A stretch of DNA of 64,000 nucleotides from Corynebacterium senegalense (GTDB lineage: Bacteria > Actinomycetota > Actinomycetes > Mycobacteriales > Mycobacteriaceae). Shown piece by piece: positions 18,498 through 31,171 of the stretch. The position numbers and the translations under genes were made by a program. The DNA is taken from NCBI RefSeq assembly GCF_900411315.1, contig NZ_LS990887.1:878239-942238 (forward strand). Direction: 5' to 3'. The notes beneath the pieces are model-generated. The model worked only from the letters and a program-made list of their open reading frames with translations. It had not been told where the DNA came from and did not search any database. Within the stretch, counting starts at the first letter, position 1. Each line of letters begins with the position of its first letter.

Positions 18498-19523
18498 GTG
18501 GCACGCCGCTTTTCCGACTACGACGAGTCCGACGTCCGCGTCCGCCCCGGCAAGGGCTCGCGGCCCCGCACCAAGGACCGCCCCCGCCACGCCGACGCCG
18601 TGGCCGGCATGGTGGTCACGAAGGACCGGGGGCGCTGGGGAGTCGTCCTCGACGGCGCGGGCACCGTCGTGCAGTGCATGCGCGCCCGCGAGCTGAAGCG
18701 CACCTCCGTGGAGGTCGGCGACCGCGTCGGCGTCGTCGGCGACACCTCGGGGGCCAAGGACACGCTCGCGCGCATCGTCAAGCGCGAGGAGCGCACCTCA
18801 GTGCTGCGCCGCACCGCCGACGACACGGACCCCTACGAGCGCATCATCGTCGCCAACGCGGAGCTGCTGCTCATCGTCGTCGCCGTGGCCGATCCCCCGC
18901 CGCGCACCGGCTTCGTCGAGCGGGCGCTCATCGCCGCCTTCGTCGGCGGGGTCACCCCCGTGGTCTGCCTGACCAAGTCCGACCTGGCCGACCCGGCCGT
19001 TTTCCGCGCCGAGCTCGAGGACCTCGACGTCGACGTGTTCGAGGTGGGCATCGACGACCCCACCGCCGAGCTCGAAGAGCTCGTGCGGGGGCGGCTGTCC
19101 GCCCTGATCGGCCACTCGGGCGTCGGTAAGTCCACCCTGGTCAACCGCGTTGTGCCCGAGGCCCGGCGCGAGACGGGCGAGGTCTCCGGCGTGGGCAAGG
19201 GCCGCCACACCTCCACCCAGTCCGTGGCCCTGGAGCTGCCGGGCGGCGGCTGGATCATCGACACCCCCGGGATCCGCTCCTTCGGCCTGGCGCACGTCTC
19301 CCCCGAGGAAATCATCCAGGTCTTCCCCGACCTCGAGGAGGAGACGGAGCGCTGCCCGCGCGGCTGCACCCACCTCGGCCCTCCCGCCGACCCCGAGTGC
19401 GCCTGGGACGCGCTCGACCCCTCCACCGTGCGATGGCGCCGCGCGCAGGCCGTGCGCCGGCTGCTCGCCGCGCTCGGCTCGAACAACGAGTGGGAGCTAA
19501 AGCAGCTCGATGAGGAACGGTAG
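18498..19523 (+). CDS. rsgA: Ribosome small-subunit GTPase RsgA
   Basis: A 341-residue circularly permuted GTPase that helps mature the 30S subunit. It has an OB-fold N-terminus, then the G motifs in permuted order: LTKSDL (G4), GHSGVGKSTLVNRVV (G1), GKGRHTSTQ (G2), DTPGIRSFGL (G3), and a C-terminal zinc site CPRGCTHLGPPADPEC. Start GTG 18498, 5 nt after aroA. The last 27 bp overlap the convergent DUF6912-like gene. Confidence 0.93.
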   Translation: MARRFSDYDESDVRVRPGKGSRPRTKDRPRHADAVAGMVVTKDRGRWGVVLDGAGTVVQCMRARELKRTSVEVGDRVGVVGDTSGAKDTLARIVKREERTSVLRRTADDTDPYERIIVANAELLLIVVAVADPPPRTGFVERALIAAFVGGVTPVVCLTKSDLADPAVFRAELEDLDVDVFEVGIDDPTAELEELVRGRLSALIGHSGVGKSTLVNRVVPEARRETGEVSGVGKGRHTSTQSVALELPGGGWIIDTPGIRSFGLAHVSPEEIIQVFPDLEEETERCPRGCTHLGPPADPECAWDALDPSTVRWRRAQAVRRLLAALGSNNEWELKQLDEER

Positions 19524-19994
19524 CTCGCTGGGGTCGAAGAAGGCCATGTAGTTGTCCTGGGCGTCGCCCACGGCCAGCTCCGCGTCCTCGTCTCCCAGCT
19601 CCGCGGCGTCGATGTTCTCGATCGCGCGGGCGGTGGCCTCCTCGGCCTCCTTGACGTCCACGTGGATCGCGGCGACGTCCGCGAGCCCAACGGGCCCGCC
19701 CAGCTTCACGACGGCCTCCCCCATGTCCGGGTGGCCCTCCGCGCCCTCGACGTCGGCGGAGACCACCACGCGCCTGTGTGGGAAGTCGGTCTCGTCGCCC
19801 ACGGTGAGCAGGCGCAGCGAGGTGCGCGAGGCCTCGTCGAAGGCGATCTCCTCCAGCTCCTCCTGGTCGCCAGAGGTGTAGAACTCGGTCAGCTCGGGAG
19901 TCACCGCGAACGCCCAGCCGTTGCGGGCGTGCAGCACCCCCTCGGCCGCGAGGGTCTTGAGCATCCCGAAGGTGGCCGGCACGTAAACGCGCAC
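19497..19994 (-). CDS. Conserved actinobacterial protein (DUF6912-like)
   Basis: 165 residues, acidic, starting MRVYVPATFGMLKTLAAEG and ending with NYMAFFDPSELPFLIELL. It resembles the corynebacterial and mycobacterial family now called DUF6912; no catalytic motif is visible. The GTG start at 19994 overlaps the TAG stop of the HAD gene by one base (TAGTG), so the two are coupled. The 3' end runs 27 bp into the end of rsgA. Confidence 0.75.
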   Translation of the reverse strand: MRVYVPATFGMLKTLAAEGVLHARNGWAFAVTPELTEFYTSGDQEELEEIAFDEASRTSLRLLTVGDETDFPHRRVVVSADVEGAEGHPDMGEAVVKLGGPVGLADVAAIHVDVKEAEEATARAIENIDAAELGDEDAELAVGDAQDNYMAFFDPSELPFLIELL

Positions 19995-20410
19995 TAGAAC
20001 TCACCCTCGATGCCGAAGAGCGACTGGATCTCCACGGCGGTGCGCTCGAAGGCGGTGTGGAGGATGCCGATCATCCCGTGCTCGACGGCGGCCCGGACGT
20101 TCATGATGTCGTCGTCGATCATGACGCAGTCCGCCAGCGGAACGTCGATGGCGCTGGCCGCGGCCTGGAAGGCGGCCCGCTCGGGCTTTTCCCAGCCCAC
20201 GTCGCCGGAGAGCACGACGGCGTCGACGACGCCGCGGAACTCCCACTCGCGGATCGCGTCGGCCTCCCGCCCCTCCGACTCGGCGTTGGAGAGGATCGCG
20301 GTGGAGATGCCCTGCGCCTTCACGGCCTCGATGAGGGCGGTCCAGCGTTTCCGGTCCTCCGCGTCGTCGAGGTCGAGCACTCCCGCGTAGTCAATAATCA
20401 GTCCCTGCAT
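19994..20410 (-). CDS. HAD-like hydrolase, short form
   Basis: 138 residues with the HAD core only, no cap domain. Motif I is IIDYAGVLD, motif II SNAES, the motif III lysine is in GWEKPERAAF, and motif IV is MIDDDIMNVRAA. The second position after the nucleophile Asp is Ala rather than Asp (DYAG), so the usual acid/base residue is missing and phosphatase activity is uncertain. Start ATG 20410 with GGAAG 8 nt upstream. Leads an operon with the DUF6912-like gene. Confidence 0.82.
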   Translation of the reverse strand: MQGLIIDYAGVLDLDDAEDRKRWTALIEAVKAQGISTAILSNAESEGREADAIREWEFRGVVDAVVLSGDVGWEKPERAAFQAAASAIDVPLADCVMIDDDIMNVRAAVEHGMIGILHTAFERTAVEIQSLFGIEGEF

Positions 20411-20546
20411 TAGGTGTCTTCCGTCTCTTTCGTGCCTACTAAAGTGTGCCGCTTCGCGGGCGCGACAGCACGCGCGAGTGCCACAATACTACCTGCCCCG
20501 TACCGCGTCCGCCCCTCCCTGCACCTACCCGCGCGAGGAGGAATCC

Positions 20547-20923
20547 ATGTACTACCCCGTCCCCGGCCACCGGCACATCAAGGTGCTCGTTCAGCCGCGG
20601 CCCGACCCGCCGTTCAACCCCCGTCCCGCTCCCCGCCCGCAGCCGCGGCCCGCGGCGAGGCCCTCCCCGCTGCTCCTCGTCGCCCTCGACGCCGCCTTCG
20701 GCATGCGCGACGCGGCAGCGCTGCGGCACGCCAGCTACGCCGCCGGCGTGCGCGGCCACATCAACGCCCGCCGCAGAGCCAACGCCCCGGCGGGGCCGGT
20801 GCGCGTGCTCACCTGCCACGCCCGCGAGGGCGGGGAATTCTTCGGCACCGTCCAGGCAGGAGGGCGCCGCTTCGCCTACGCCGCCCGCGTCGCGGACGGG
20901 AGGCTGGTGTCCTTCAAGGTGCT

Positions 20924-20927
<4 letters not shown>
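20547..20927 (+). CDS. Rv3235-family protein
   Basis: 126 residues. A proline/arginine-rich N-terminus ([23 protein letters not shown]) precedes a short folded domain ending [41 protein letters not shown], typical of Rv3235-like proteins that lie upstream of secA in actinobacteria. The ATG 20547 has a strong GAGGAGGAA site. Its stop shares the CTAG at 20924-20927 with secA. Function unknown; no signal peptide seen. Confidence 0.75.
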
Positions 20928-23479
<2,552 letters not shown>

Positions 23480-23529
23480 GTGCGTTTTGTCCTTCGTTCG
23501 GTAAAAAGCGAATTGAGTATCAACCCGTC

Positions 23530-23535
23530 ATTGTA
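23530..23535 (-). promoter_or_regulatory. -10 box of secA
   Basis: TACAAT on the minus strand about 50 nt before the GTG start, leaving a short leader with the GAAGGAC ribosome site. It lies after the hpf terminator, so secA has its own promoter. Confidence 0.55.
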
Positions 23536-23588
23536 CGCACGGGCCCGCCACCGGCCCGCCCGCGTCGCTGAAAGAAGCCTACGAAAAG

Positions 23589-23624
23589 ACCGCCCGGCAC
23601 CTTCACGGGGAAGGGCCGGGCGGT
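23589..23624 (-). terminator. Rho-independent terminator after hpf
   Basis: On the minus strand a perfect 10-bp stem ACCGCCCGGC / GCCGGGCGGT is followed by TCTTTTCG. It separates hpf from secA. Confidence 0.85.
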
Positions 23625-23638
23625 GGGAGGGGCGAAGC

Positions 23639-24310
23639 CTACGCCTCTGCATCCTCGGCCAGGGCGATCAGGCCGTAGTCGAAGGCGTGGCGGCGGTACA
23701 CCACGGAGGGGCGGGAGGTGGCCTCGTCGACGAACAGGTAGAAGTCGTGGCCGACCAGCTCCATCTCGGAGAGGGCGTCGTCAACGCTCATCGGGGTGGC
23801 GGGGTGCTCCTTGCGGCGCACGACCTGCCCCGGCTGGAAGTCCTCCACCAGCCCGGCGTACGGGTCGGCGTTGTCCTCCTGTGCGGACTCGGCGCGCGCC
23901 TCGCGTGCCTCGGCCTCGAGCTCGGCCGCGATCTCGCCGGTCGACTTGGGGGCGCGGTGGCCGGAGCGGGAGATCTCGCGGCGCACCTTGACCTTGCGCA
24001 GGGAGCGCTCCAGCTTGCCGACGGCGGACTCCAGCGCCGCGTAGAAGCTGTCCTCCTTCGCCTCGGCGCGGGCGAGGTGGCCCTTGCCGGTCGCGGTGAT
24101 CTGGATGCGCTGGGCCTGGGCCTCGCGGCGCGGGTTGGGCTCGTGCTGCAGCTCGACGTGGAAGAAGGTCAGCGTCGGGTCGAGCTTCTCAATCTTCGCG
24201 AGCTTCGCGTTCACACGGTCCTGGAAGTGCTCAGGGACTTCAACGTTTCGGCCAGTGATGGTCACCTGGGCCTCGGGGCTCAGGACTTCGTTGTTGTCTG
24301 CAGAGGTCAT
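23639..24310 (-). CDS. hpf: Long-form ribosome hibernation promoting factor
   Basis: 223 residues: an N-terminal S30AE/RaiA domain (about residues 15-115, VTITGRNVEVPEHFQDRVNAKLAKIEK) and a C-terminal dimerisation domain (about 165-222, MSVDDALSEMELVGHDFYLFVDEATSRPSVVYRRHAFDYGLI). Long HPF joins two 70S particles into inactive 100S dimers in stationary phase. Start ATG 24310 with AAGGGAGGAA. Monocistronic: own promoter upstream, strong terminator downstream. Confidence 0.95.
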   Translation of the reverse strand: MTSADNNEVLSPEAQVTITGRNVEVPEHFQDRVNAKLAKIEKLDPTLTFFHVELQHEPNPRREAQAQRIQITATGKGHLARAEAKEDSFYAALESAVGKLERSLRKVKVRREISRSGHRAPKSTGEIAAELEAEAREARAESAQEDNADPYAGLVEDFQPGQVVRRKEHPATPMSVDDALSEMELVGHDFYLFVDEATSRPSVVYRRHAFDYGLIALAEDAEA

Positions 24311-24351
24311 CTGCTTCCTCCCTTGAGTAGTCGGAACGGGGGACTACCACC

Positions 24352-24373
24352 ACTATACAACTGGTAATAACCA
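24352..24373 (-). promoter_or_regulatory. hpf promoter with adjoining near-palindrome
   Basis: TATAGT (24357-24352, minus strand) is a good -10. Just upstream lies TGGTAATAACCA (24362-24373), symmetric apart from its centre and placed in the spacer, where a repressor could bind. Confidence 0.5.
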
Positions 24374-24408
24374 ATGGGCCCTAAAAGGATTCAAAAAGAA
24401 TTCACCTC

Positions 24409-25014
24409 TCAGGCCGCGCACAGGGCCACGCACGCCGCGACGTCGCAGCCGAGGGCGAGAAGCTTCGCGACGCTCGCCTCCAGCGTGGCCCCCGTCGTCA
24501 CCACGTCATCCACCACGATCACGGGCCCGGCCGGGACGAACGCGGCGCGCACCGCCCCGGCCAGGTTCGCCCGCCGCTCCTCCGCCCCGAGGGTCGACTG
24601 GTCCGCCGTGCGCGGCGCCAGCGCGAGCGCCGGCCATGTCTGTCGGCCCGAGGCGCGGCACACCGCCTCAACCGGGTCCCCGCCCCGCGCCCGGGCGGAA
24701 CTCGCGCGGGTCGGCGCCGGGACGAGCCCCGCGCCGGCGGGGATCTCCCCGCGCGCCTCCAGGTGCTCGAGGCCGGCCGCGACAACGGCGCCGAGGTGGC
24801 GGCGCAGCGCCAGGTTATTGCGCTCCTTCATGGCCAGCACCACCCCGCGGTGGGCGCCCGCGTAGGTGCCGAAGGCGAAGGTGGGCACGTGCGGGTGGGT
24901 CCGCGGGCTGACCCGCTGCGGGGGCTGCGCGAGCGCCCGGCGGCAGGCGCCGCACAGGTGCTCCCCCGGGGCGCCGCATCCCCCGCAGCGCCGCGGGAGG
25001 AGCAACTCGAGCAC
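24409..25014 (-). CDS. comF: ComF family phosphoribosyltransferase-like protein
   Basis: 201 residues. An N-terminal zinc ribbon CGGCGAPGEHLCGAC (C-x2-C-x8-C-x2-C) is followed by a PRTase fold with VIVVDDVVTTGATLEAS (PRPP loop). ComF proteins are tied to DNA uptake in competent bacteria; in actinobacteria the role is unknown. The start is taken as GTG 25014, 11 nt after the lpqB stop; an apparent longer open frame up to 26673 runs antiparallel to nothing known and merely shadows lpqB. Last gene of the sahH-to-comF operon. Confidence 0.85.
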   Translation of the reverse strand: MLELLLPRRCGGCGAPGEHLCGACRRALAQPPQRVSPRTHPHVPTFAFGTYAGAHRGVVLAMKERNNLALRRHLGAVVAAGLEHLEARGEIPAGAGLVPAPTRASSARARGGDPVEAVCRASGRQTWPALALAPRTADQSTLGAEERRANLAGAVRAAFVPAGPVIVVDDVVTTGATLEASVAKLLALGCDVAACVALCAA

Positions 25015-25025
25015 CGCGTCCCGCC

Positions 25026-26741
25026 CTAGCGCGCGACGATCGGCACCGCGCGCACGCCCTGCAGGCCCGGCACCTCGCGCCAGTTCGAGTTGTCCGGCGC
25101 GCCCGTGGCGGGCAGCTGCAGGGTGCCGTTCGCGTCCGTTGCGTAGTACATGCCCGCCGAGGAGGCCACCGCCACCACCGGGGCGGTGAGGTTTCCGCTG
25201 GACAGCGTGGTGGTCGAGGAGCCGTCCTGCTCCACGCGGACGACCGGGGAGCCCTCCGCGCTCGTGCCCACGAGCAGCGAGCCGTCGGGGTTCCAGTCCG
25301 CGGCGATGACGCTGCCACCCAGGTCGGGGGCGTACTCCATGACGTTGACCACCGAGCGCGCCCCCGTCCCGCTCACCGAGACGATGCCGGTGTAGAGGTG
25401 GCCGTCGATGACCATGGCCACCCGAGCCCCGGTGCGCGAGAGCCGCAGCACGGAGATGTTCCCCTCCACGCCCTCCGGCAGCTCGAGGGCGACCTCGCTG
25501 CTCACGACCTCCCCCGTCGCCGCGGAGCGCACCGCCCGGACAATGCGCTTGCCGTCCTCGGCCACCCAGGCGGCGCTGCGGTCGGCCTCGAAGGTCGGGC
25601 GCGTGAAGTTCTTCCCGCGCATCACCTCCTGGGCGGCCCCGCCCAGCGTGCCCAGCTCGAAGGCCTGATCGCCCTCCTTGCCCAGCACCGCGGCGTAGTT
25701 GCCCGAGTTGCTCACGTCCACCGATGCGATCGTGCCGCCCTGGCCGAGCTTGCCGTCCACCGGCGCGGTTTCCCCTCCGCCCAGGCGGAACAGGCTGCCG
25801 TTGGACAGCGAGTAGGTGCTCTTCTCCCCCGCCGCGTCGCTTAAGGGGCTGACGTCGGCGAAGTCGTCCGTGGTGAAGCTGTCGATGCCCGCGATGAGGG
25901 GATCGCCGTCCGTCGTGATCGAGATCGGCCCCGAGGTGCCCGCCTGGGACAGCACCCACACCACCTGGGCGGCGAAGCGCATCCGGTTCTCCTCGCTCAC
26001 CGAGCCGAAGCCGGTGAAGTTGTAGGCGCCTTTCTCGTAGCCGACGTACGCGGCCTCCGCCGGCAGGTCGAAGCGCACCGCGGGCCGGATGCGCTCGGAC
26101 GGGCCGTCGATAAGCATGCTGAGCAGATCCGAGGTCAGCGAGTCCCGCTCCGCGTAGATCCACCTCCTGTCGGCGACGAGCTCGGAGGCGTTGCTGCCGT
26201 AGAAGTACAGCGAGTGCGGCTGGTACTTGTTGCGCATCTCCGTGCGCTCGATGACAACCCCGCTGGGCAGCGAGGAAATCCGCCACTCGCCGTCGACCTG
26301 CTCGAGCTCCATGGTTGCGTCGTAGATCGCGCGGTTGGGGTTGAACACCCCGCCCGGCTGGATCTCCCCGATCACGTTGCCCTGGACGCTGAAGCTGCGG
26401 CGCCCCCCGGTGCCGCCGGCGACGGTGTTGATGCTCAGCCGGTCCACCACGAGCGTCGTCTCCGTGGGCTGCCACACCTCCCCCGCCTGTGGGGTGAGGA
26501 AGCTGCGCGCCGCCTCGTAGTTGGACGTCGGCACCGCGGACGCGGCGAAGAAGTCGCGCAGGAGGAGGTCGGGGTCGCTGCCCGGCTTGGGGGCGATGAC
26601 CGGCGCGGTGGCCGACTCGGGCTCGAAGCTGCGCAGCACGTGCGGCTCCGTGTTCGACGGCAGGGTGGCGCACGACGTGGCGGTCGCCGCCACGAACGCC
26701 AGGGCGCCGGCGAGGGCGCGGCGGGGTCTGCTAGCGCGCAT
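25026..26741 (-). CDS. lpqB: Lipoprotein LpqB, accessory to MtrAB
   Basis: 571 residues with a lipoprotein signal (basic start, hydrophobic stretch, lipobox TATSC with Cys about residue 24), a GerMN-like domain and a C-terminal beta-propeller. LpqB binds the sensor domain of MtrB and modulates MtrA phosphorylation in mycobacteria. The start at 26741 overlaps the mtrB stop by 11 bp. Located outside the cell membrane, anchored by lipid. Confidence 0.93.
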   Translation of the reverse strand: MRASRPRRALAGALAFVAATATSCATLPSNTEPHVLRSFEPESATAPVIAPKPGSDPDLLLRDFFAASAVPTSNYEAARSFLTPQAGEVWQPTETTLVVDRLSINTVAGGTGGRRSFSVQGNVIGEIQPGGVFNPNRAIYDATMELEQVDGEWRISSLPSGVVIERTEMRNKYQPHSLYFYGSNASELVADRRWIYAERDSLTSDLLSMLIDGPSERIRPAVRFDLPAEAAYVGYEKGAYNFTGFGSVSEENRMRFAAQVVWVLSQAGTSGPISITTDGDPLIAGIDSFTTDDFADVSPLSDAAGEKSTYSLSNGSLFRLGGGETAPVDGKLGQGGTIASVDVSNSGNYAAVLGKEGDQAFELGTLGGAAQEVMRGKNFTRPTFEADRSAAWVAEDGKRIVRAVRSAATGEVVSSEVALELPEGVEGNISVLRLSRTGARVAMVIDGHLYTGIVSVSGTGARSVVNVMEYAPDLGGSVIAADWNPDGSLLVGTSAEGSPVVRVEQDGSSTTTLSSGNLTAPVVAVASSAGMYYATDANGTLQLPATGAPDNSNWREVPGLQGVRAVPIVAR

Positions 26742-28254
26742 CGGGGTCCTCCTCAGCGGTGTCGTGCCCGGCGGGAAGGGGCCGGGGCGCGGCCAGCTCC
26801 ACCGGCGCCGAGGAGAAGCCCTCCTCCGGGTCGCGCGGGATCACCAGCCTGAACTGGGAGCCGACGTTGGGGGTCCCGGCCGCGTCGAGGCTGCCCCGGT
26901 GCAGCAGGGCGTCCTCCCGCGCGATGGCCAGGCCCAGGCCCGTGCCACCGGAGTGGCGCTTGCGGGACTTGTCGGCCCGCCAGAACCGGTTGAACACGAG
27001 CTCCTCCTGGCCCGGCTTGAGGCCGACACCGTGGTCGGTCACCGTGATCGCCACCGCCTCGGTGTTGGCCACCATCTCCACCACCACGGGGTTGCCCTCC
27101 GAGTGGTCGATGGCGTTGGCCAAGAGGTTGCGCACGATGCGCTCGATGCGGCGCGGGTCACCCTCGATGAGCACAGGCTCCTCCGGCAGGCGGAGCTCCA
27201 CCTCCACGTCCAGCTCGCGGGCGAGGTGGCTGGTCTGCTCCCACGCCGACCAGACCGGGGCGTGGGCGTCGAGCTTCGTCGTGGCCAGGTCTGCCACGCC
27301 CGCGTCGTGGCGCGAGATCTCGAGCAGGTCGCCGAGCAGCTCCTCGAAGCGGTCGAGCTCGCGCGTCATCAGCTGGGAGGCCCGGCGGGTGTGGCCCTCC
27401 AGCGATTCCTCCTCCGCGGCGATCATGTCGGCCGCCATGCGCACCGTGGTCAGCGGGGTGCGCAGCTCGTGCGAGACGTCGGAGGTGAATTGGCGCTGCA
27501 GGTCGCCGTACTCCTCGAGCTGGTTGATCTGCCGCGAGATCTTGTCGGCCATGTTGTTGAAGGACATAGCGAGCACCGCCATCTCGTCCTCCCCGTCCAC
27601 GGGCATCCGCTCGCGCAGGTGCCCGGCCGCGAAGCGCTCCGCGGTGCGGGAGGCGGAGCGCACCGGGGAGACGATCTGCTGCGAGGCCAGCCACGCGATG
27701 CCCACCAGGAGCACCACCACCACGATGGAGGCCGTGGCGAGCAGGCCCTGCATCAGCGCCAGGGTGGCCGTCTCGCTCTCCATGTTCATGACCAGGTAGA
27801 GCTGCAGGTCCGGGACCTCAGCGCTGGTCGGGGTGCCCACGATGAGCGCGTTGTAGGAGGAGCCGTCGGTCCGGTCCACGGAGGCGAACTGGTAGGCCAC
27901 GTTGCCCTCGGAGACGAAGGTCTGCAGCCTCTGGGGGATGTTGAACCCCTCGGGCGAGGACATGGCCTGCCCGCCGCCGCCCTGGATGAGCAGCACGGGC
28001 TCGTAGACCGTCGGCGCCTCCGTGTTCTGCTGGGAGCGCTGGGTCACCGCCGTGCGGGCCGAGTTCAGCCGGGTCTGCAGCGAGCTCGAGGTTCCCGAGC
28101 TGTCGATCTGCTCCTCGACGACCGCGCGGGCGCGCTCCACCTCGCCTGCGGCGAGGTCGATCTTGGTCGCGGTGATCCGCTGCGTCACCACCGAGGCCAG
28201 CGCGAAGCCGAGCACGAGCATCACGATCGTCGAGACAATGAGCACCGTGCCCAC
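26731..28254 (-). CDS. mtrB: Sensor histidine kinase MtrB (5' end uncertain)
   Basis: At least 507 residues: TM1 at the very start, an extracytoplasmic sensor of about 170 residues, TM2 (LLATASIVVVVLLVGIAWLA), HAMP, dimerisation box SHELRTPLTTVR (phospho-His) and ATPase motifs NLLANAIDHS, DHGVGL and GGTGLGLAI. It controls MtrA in cell wall and osmotic homeostasis. The first ordinary start in frame is GTG 28254, exactly at TM1. The frame is open further to 28329 and encodes a plausible juxtamembrane stretch (RRLRENIAEAWRTSLQVRF) beginning with CTG. A GTG overlapping the mtrA stop is out of frame by one base; see findings. Confidence 0.88.
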   Translation of the reverse strand: MGTVLIVSTIVMLVLGFALASVVTQRITATKIDLAAGEVERARAVVEEQIDSSGTSSSLQTRLNSARTAVTQRSQQNTEAPTVYEPVLLIQGGGGQAMSSPEGFNIPQRLQTFVSEGNVAYQFASVDRTDGSSYNALIVGTPTSAEVPDLQLYLVMNMESETATLALMQGLLATASIVVVVLLVGIAWLASQQIVSPVRSASRTAERFAAGHLRERMPVDGEDEMAVLAMSFNNMADKISRQINQLEEYGDLQRQFTSDVSHELRTPLTTVRMAADMIAAEEESLEGHTRRASQLMTRELDRFEELLGDLLEISRHDAGVADLATTKLDAHAPVWSAWEQTSHLARELDVEVELRLPEEPVLIEGDPRRIERIVRNLLANAIDHSEGNPVVVEMVANTEAVAITVTDHGVGLKPGQEELVFNRFWRADKSRKRHSGGTGLGLAIAREDALLHRGSLDAAGTPNVGSQFRLVIPRDPEEGFSSAPVELAAPRPLPAGHDTAEEDPDAR

Positions 28255-28333
28255 GAACCGGACCTGCAGTGAGGTGCGCCAGGCCTCGGCGATGTTCTCG
28301 CGCAGCCTGCGCAGCGGATACGCCTTCAGGGGA

Positions 28334-29017
28334 TCACACCCCCGGCTTGCCGGTCTTGTAACCCACGCCGCGGACGGTCAGGATGATCTCCGGGTTCTCC
28401 GGGTCGTGCTCGATCTTGGAGCGCAGGCGCTGCACGTGGACGTTGACCAGGCGGGTGTCGGAGGCGTTGCGGTAGCCCCACACCGTCTCGAGCAGCTCCT
28501 CGCGGGTGTGCACCTGGTGGGGCTTGCGCGCCATTTCCAGCAGGAGGTCAAACTCCAGCGGCGTCAGGGCGATCTCCTCGTCGCCGCGGGTCACCATGTG
28601 CTGGGGGACGTCGATGGTGAGGTCGCCGATCTCCAGCACCTCCGCCGGCTCGTCGCCCGTGCGGCGCAGCCGCGCGCGGATGCGGGCGATCAGCTCCTTC
28701 GGCTTGAAGGGCTTGGTGATGTAGTCGTCGGCCCCGGACTCCAGGCCGAGGACCACGTCCACCGTGTCCGTCTTGGCGGTGAGCATGACAATGGGCACGG
28801 CGGATTCCTTGCGGATCTCCCTGCAGATGTCCACGCCGTTCATGCCCGGAAGCATGAGGTCGAGCAGGATGAGGTCGGGGTCGTAATCGTGGAACGCGGG
28901 CACCGCCGCAGCGCCGTCCATGATCGGGCGCGCCTCAAACCCCTCGGACTCCAGGACGATCGTCAGCATCTCGTTGATGGCGGGATCGTCGTCGACCACC
29001 AGAATCTTCGGCGTCAT
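28334..29017 (-). CDS. mtrA: Response regulator MtrA
   Basis: A 227-residue OmpR/PhoB-type regulator. The receiver has acidic residues D9-D11, phospho-acceptor D53 (LLDLMLPG), T in MLTAK and K in TKPFKPKEL. The winged-helix output contains LTPLEFDLLLEMARKPHQVHTREELLETVWG and VHVQRLRSKIE. MtrA regulates cell wall hydrolases, osmoprotection and replication genes in actinobacteria. ATG 29017 overlaps the tmk stop (ATGA). The stop lies in a GTGTGATC context next to the disturbed start of mtrB. Confidence 0.97.
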   Translation of the reverse strand: MTPKILVVDDDPAINEMLTIVLESEGFEARPIMDGAAAVPAFHDYDPDLILLDLMLPGMNGVDICREIRKESAVPIVMLTAKTDTVDVVLGLESGADDYITKPFKPKELIARIRARLRRTGDEPAEVLEIGDLTIDVPQHMVTRGDEEIALTPLEFDLLLEMARKPHQVHTREELLETVWGYRNASDTRLVNVHVQRLRSKIEHDPENPEIILTVRGVGYKTGKPGV

Positions 29018-29622
29018 CGCTGCTCCTTCTCGTAGTTCTCAACTGCCTGAATGATAGTGCCGGGCTCCGTCGCACGCACCCACCGACTCACCCAGCCCGT
29101 CTCGGCGAGGCGCTCGTAGTTGGCAAAGGTGTCGCGCTGGAGACGGTCGTTGCGCTCGTAGGCGTCCCGCGCGCGGGCGGCGTCGGCCGCCTCGCGCCGC
29201 AGCGCCCGGCGCCGCGCCACCTCGGGCGGGGTGTCCACGAGGACCTGCAGGTCCGGCACCGGCAGGCCGAGCCGGTCGAACTCGAGCGCGCGGACCCACT
29301 CGATGTCCGCCGGGTCGCCGGTGCGCGCCGCCGTGTAGGCGGCGTTGGAGGCGACGTAGCGGTCGAGGATGAGAATGCGCCCCGCGTGGGCGTCGAGAAG
29401 CTCCCTCGCCCCCGCCCTGTCAAGGGCGAAGAGCGTGGCCATGCCGTGGGCGGAGTCCGGCAGGTCCCCCATCTCGCCGTGCAGCGCTGCGCGGGCGAGG
29501 TCCGCGTGGACGGACTCGCCGTAGCGGGGGAAGGCGACGCTCTCCGCCCCGAGAGCCTCGCGCACCGCCGTGACCAGGGTGTTCTTGCCGGCCCCGTCGA
29601 TTCCTTCTACCGCGATGATCAT
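29014..29622 (-). CDS. tmk: Thymidylate kinase
   Basis: 202 residues; phosphorylates dTMP to dTDP. P-loop GIDGAGKNT near the N-terminus, FPRYGE, the DR-type motif ILDRYVASNAAY and the lid RRALRREA. Slightly shorter than E. coli Tmk, typical for the mtrAB-linked form. Begins 4 nt after sahH and overlaps mtrA by 4 bp. Confidence 0.93.
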   Translation of the reverse strand: MIIAVEGIDGAGKNTLVTAVREALGAESVAFPRYGESVHADLARAALHGEMGDLPDSAHGMATLFALDRAGARELLDAHAGRILILDRYVASNAAYTAARTGDPADIEWVRALEFDRLGLPVPDLQVLVDTPPEVARRRALRREAADAARARDAYERNDRLQRDTFANYERLAETGWVSRWVRATEPGTIIQAVENYEKEQR

Positions 29623-29626
29623 GGCG

Positions 29627-31078
<1,452 letters not shown>

Positions 31079-31171
31079 GTCTGCGCATCTTTCGTGTCGT
31101 TGCCTGGGGCGCTTCGTCGCCCCGGTACGGACACCACTGTAACGGAGGGGCCGGACACGCCCGGCCGCCCG

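Noticed and set aside
24409..26673. 754-codon minus frame that would fuse comF to a long N-terminus
   Set aside because: Only the last 200 codons look like protein (ComF); the rest is a frame shadow of lpqB on the same strand.
31079..31171. SAH riboswitch before sahH
   Set aside because: The short GC-rich leader does not show the conserved SAH-riboswitch core that I could recognise by eye.
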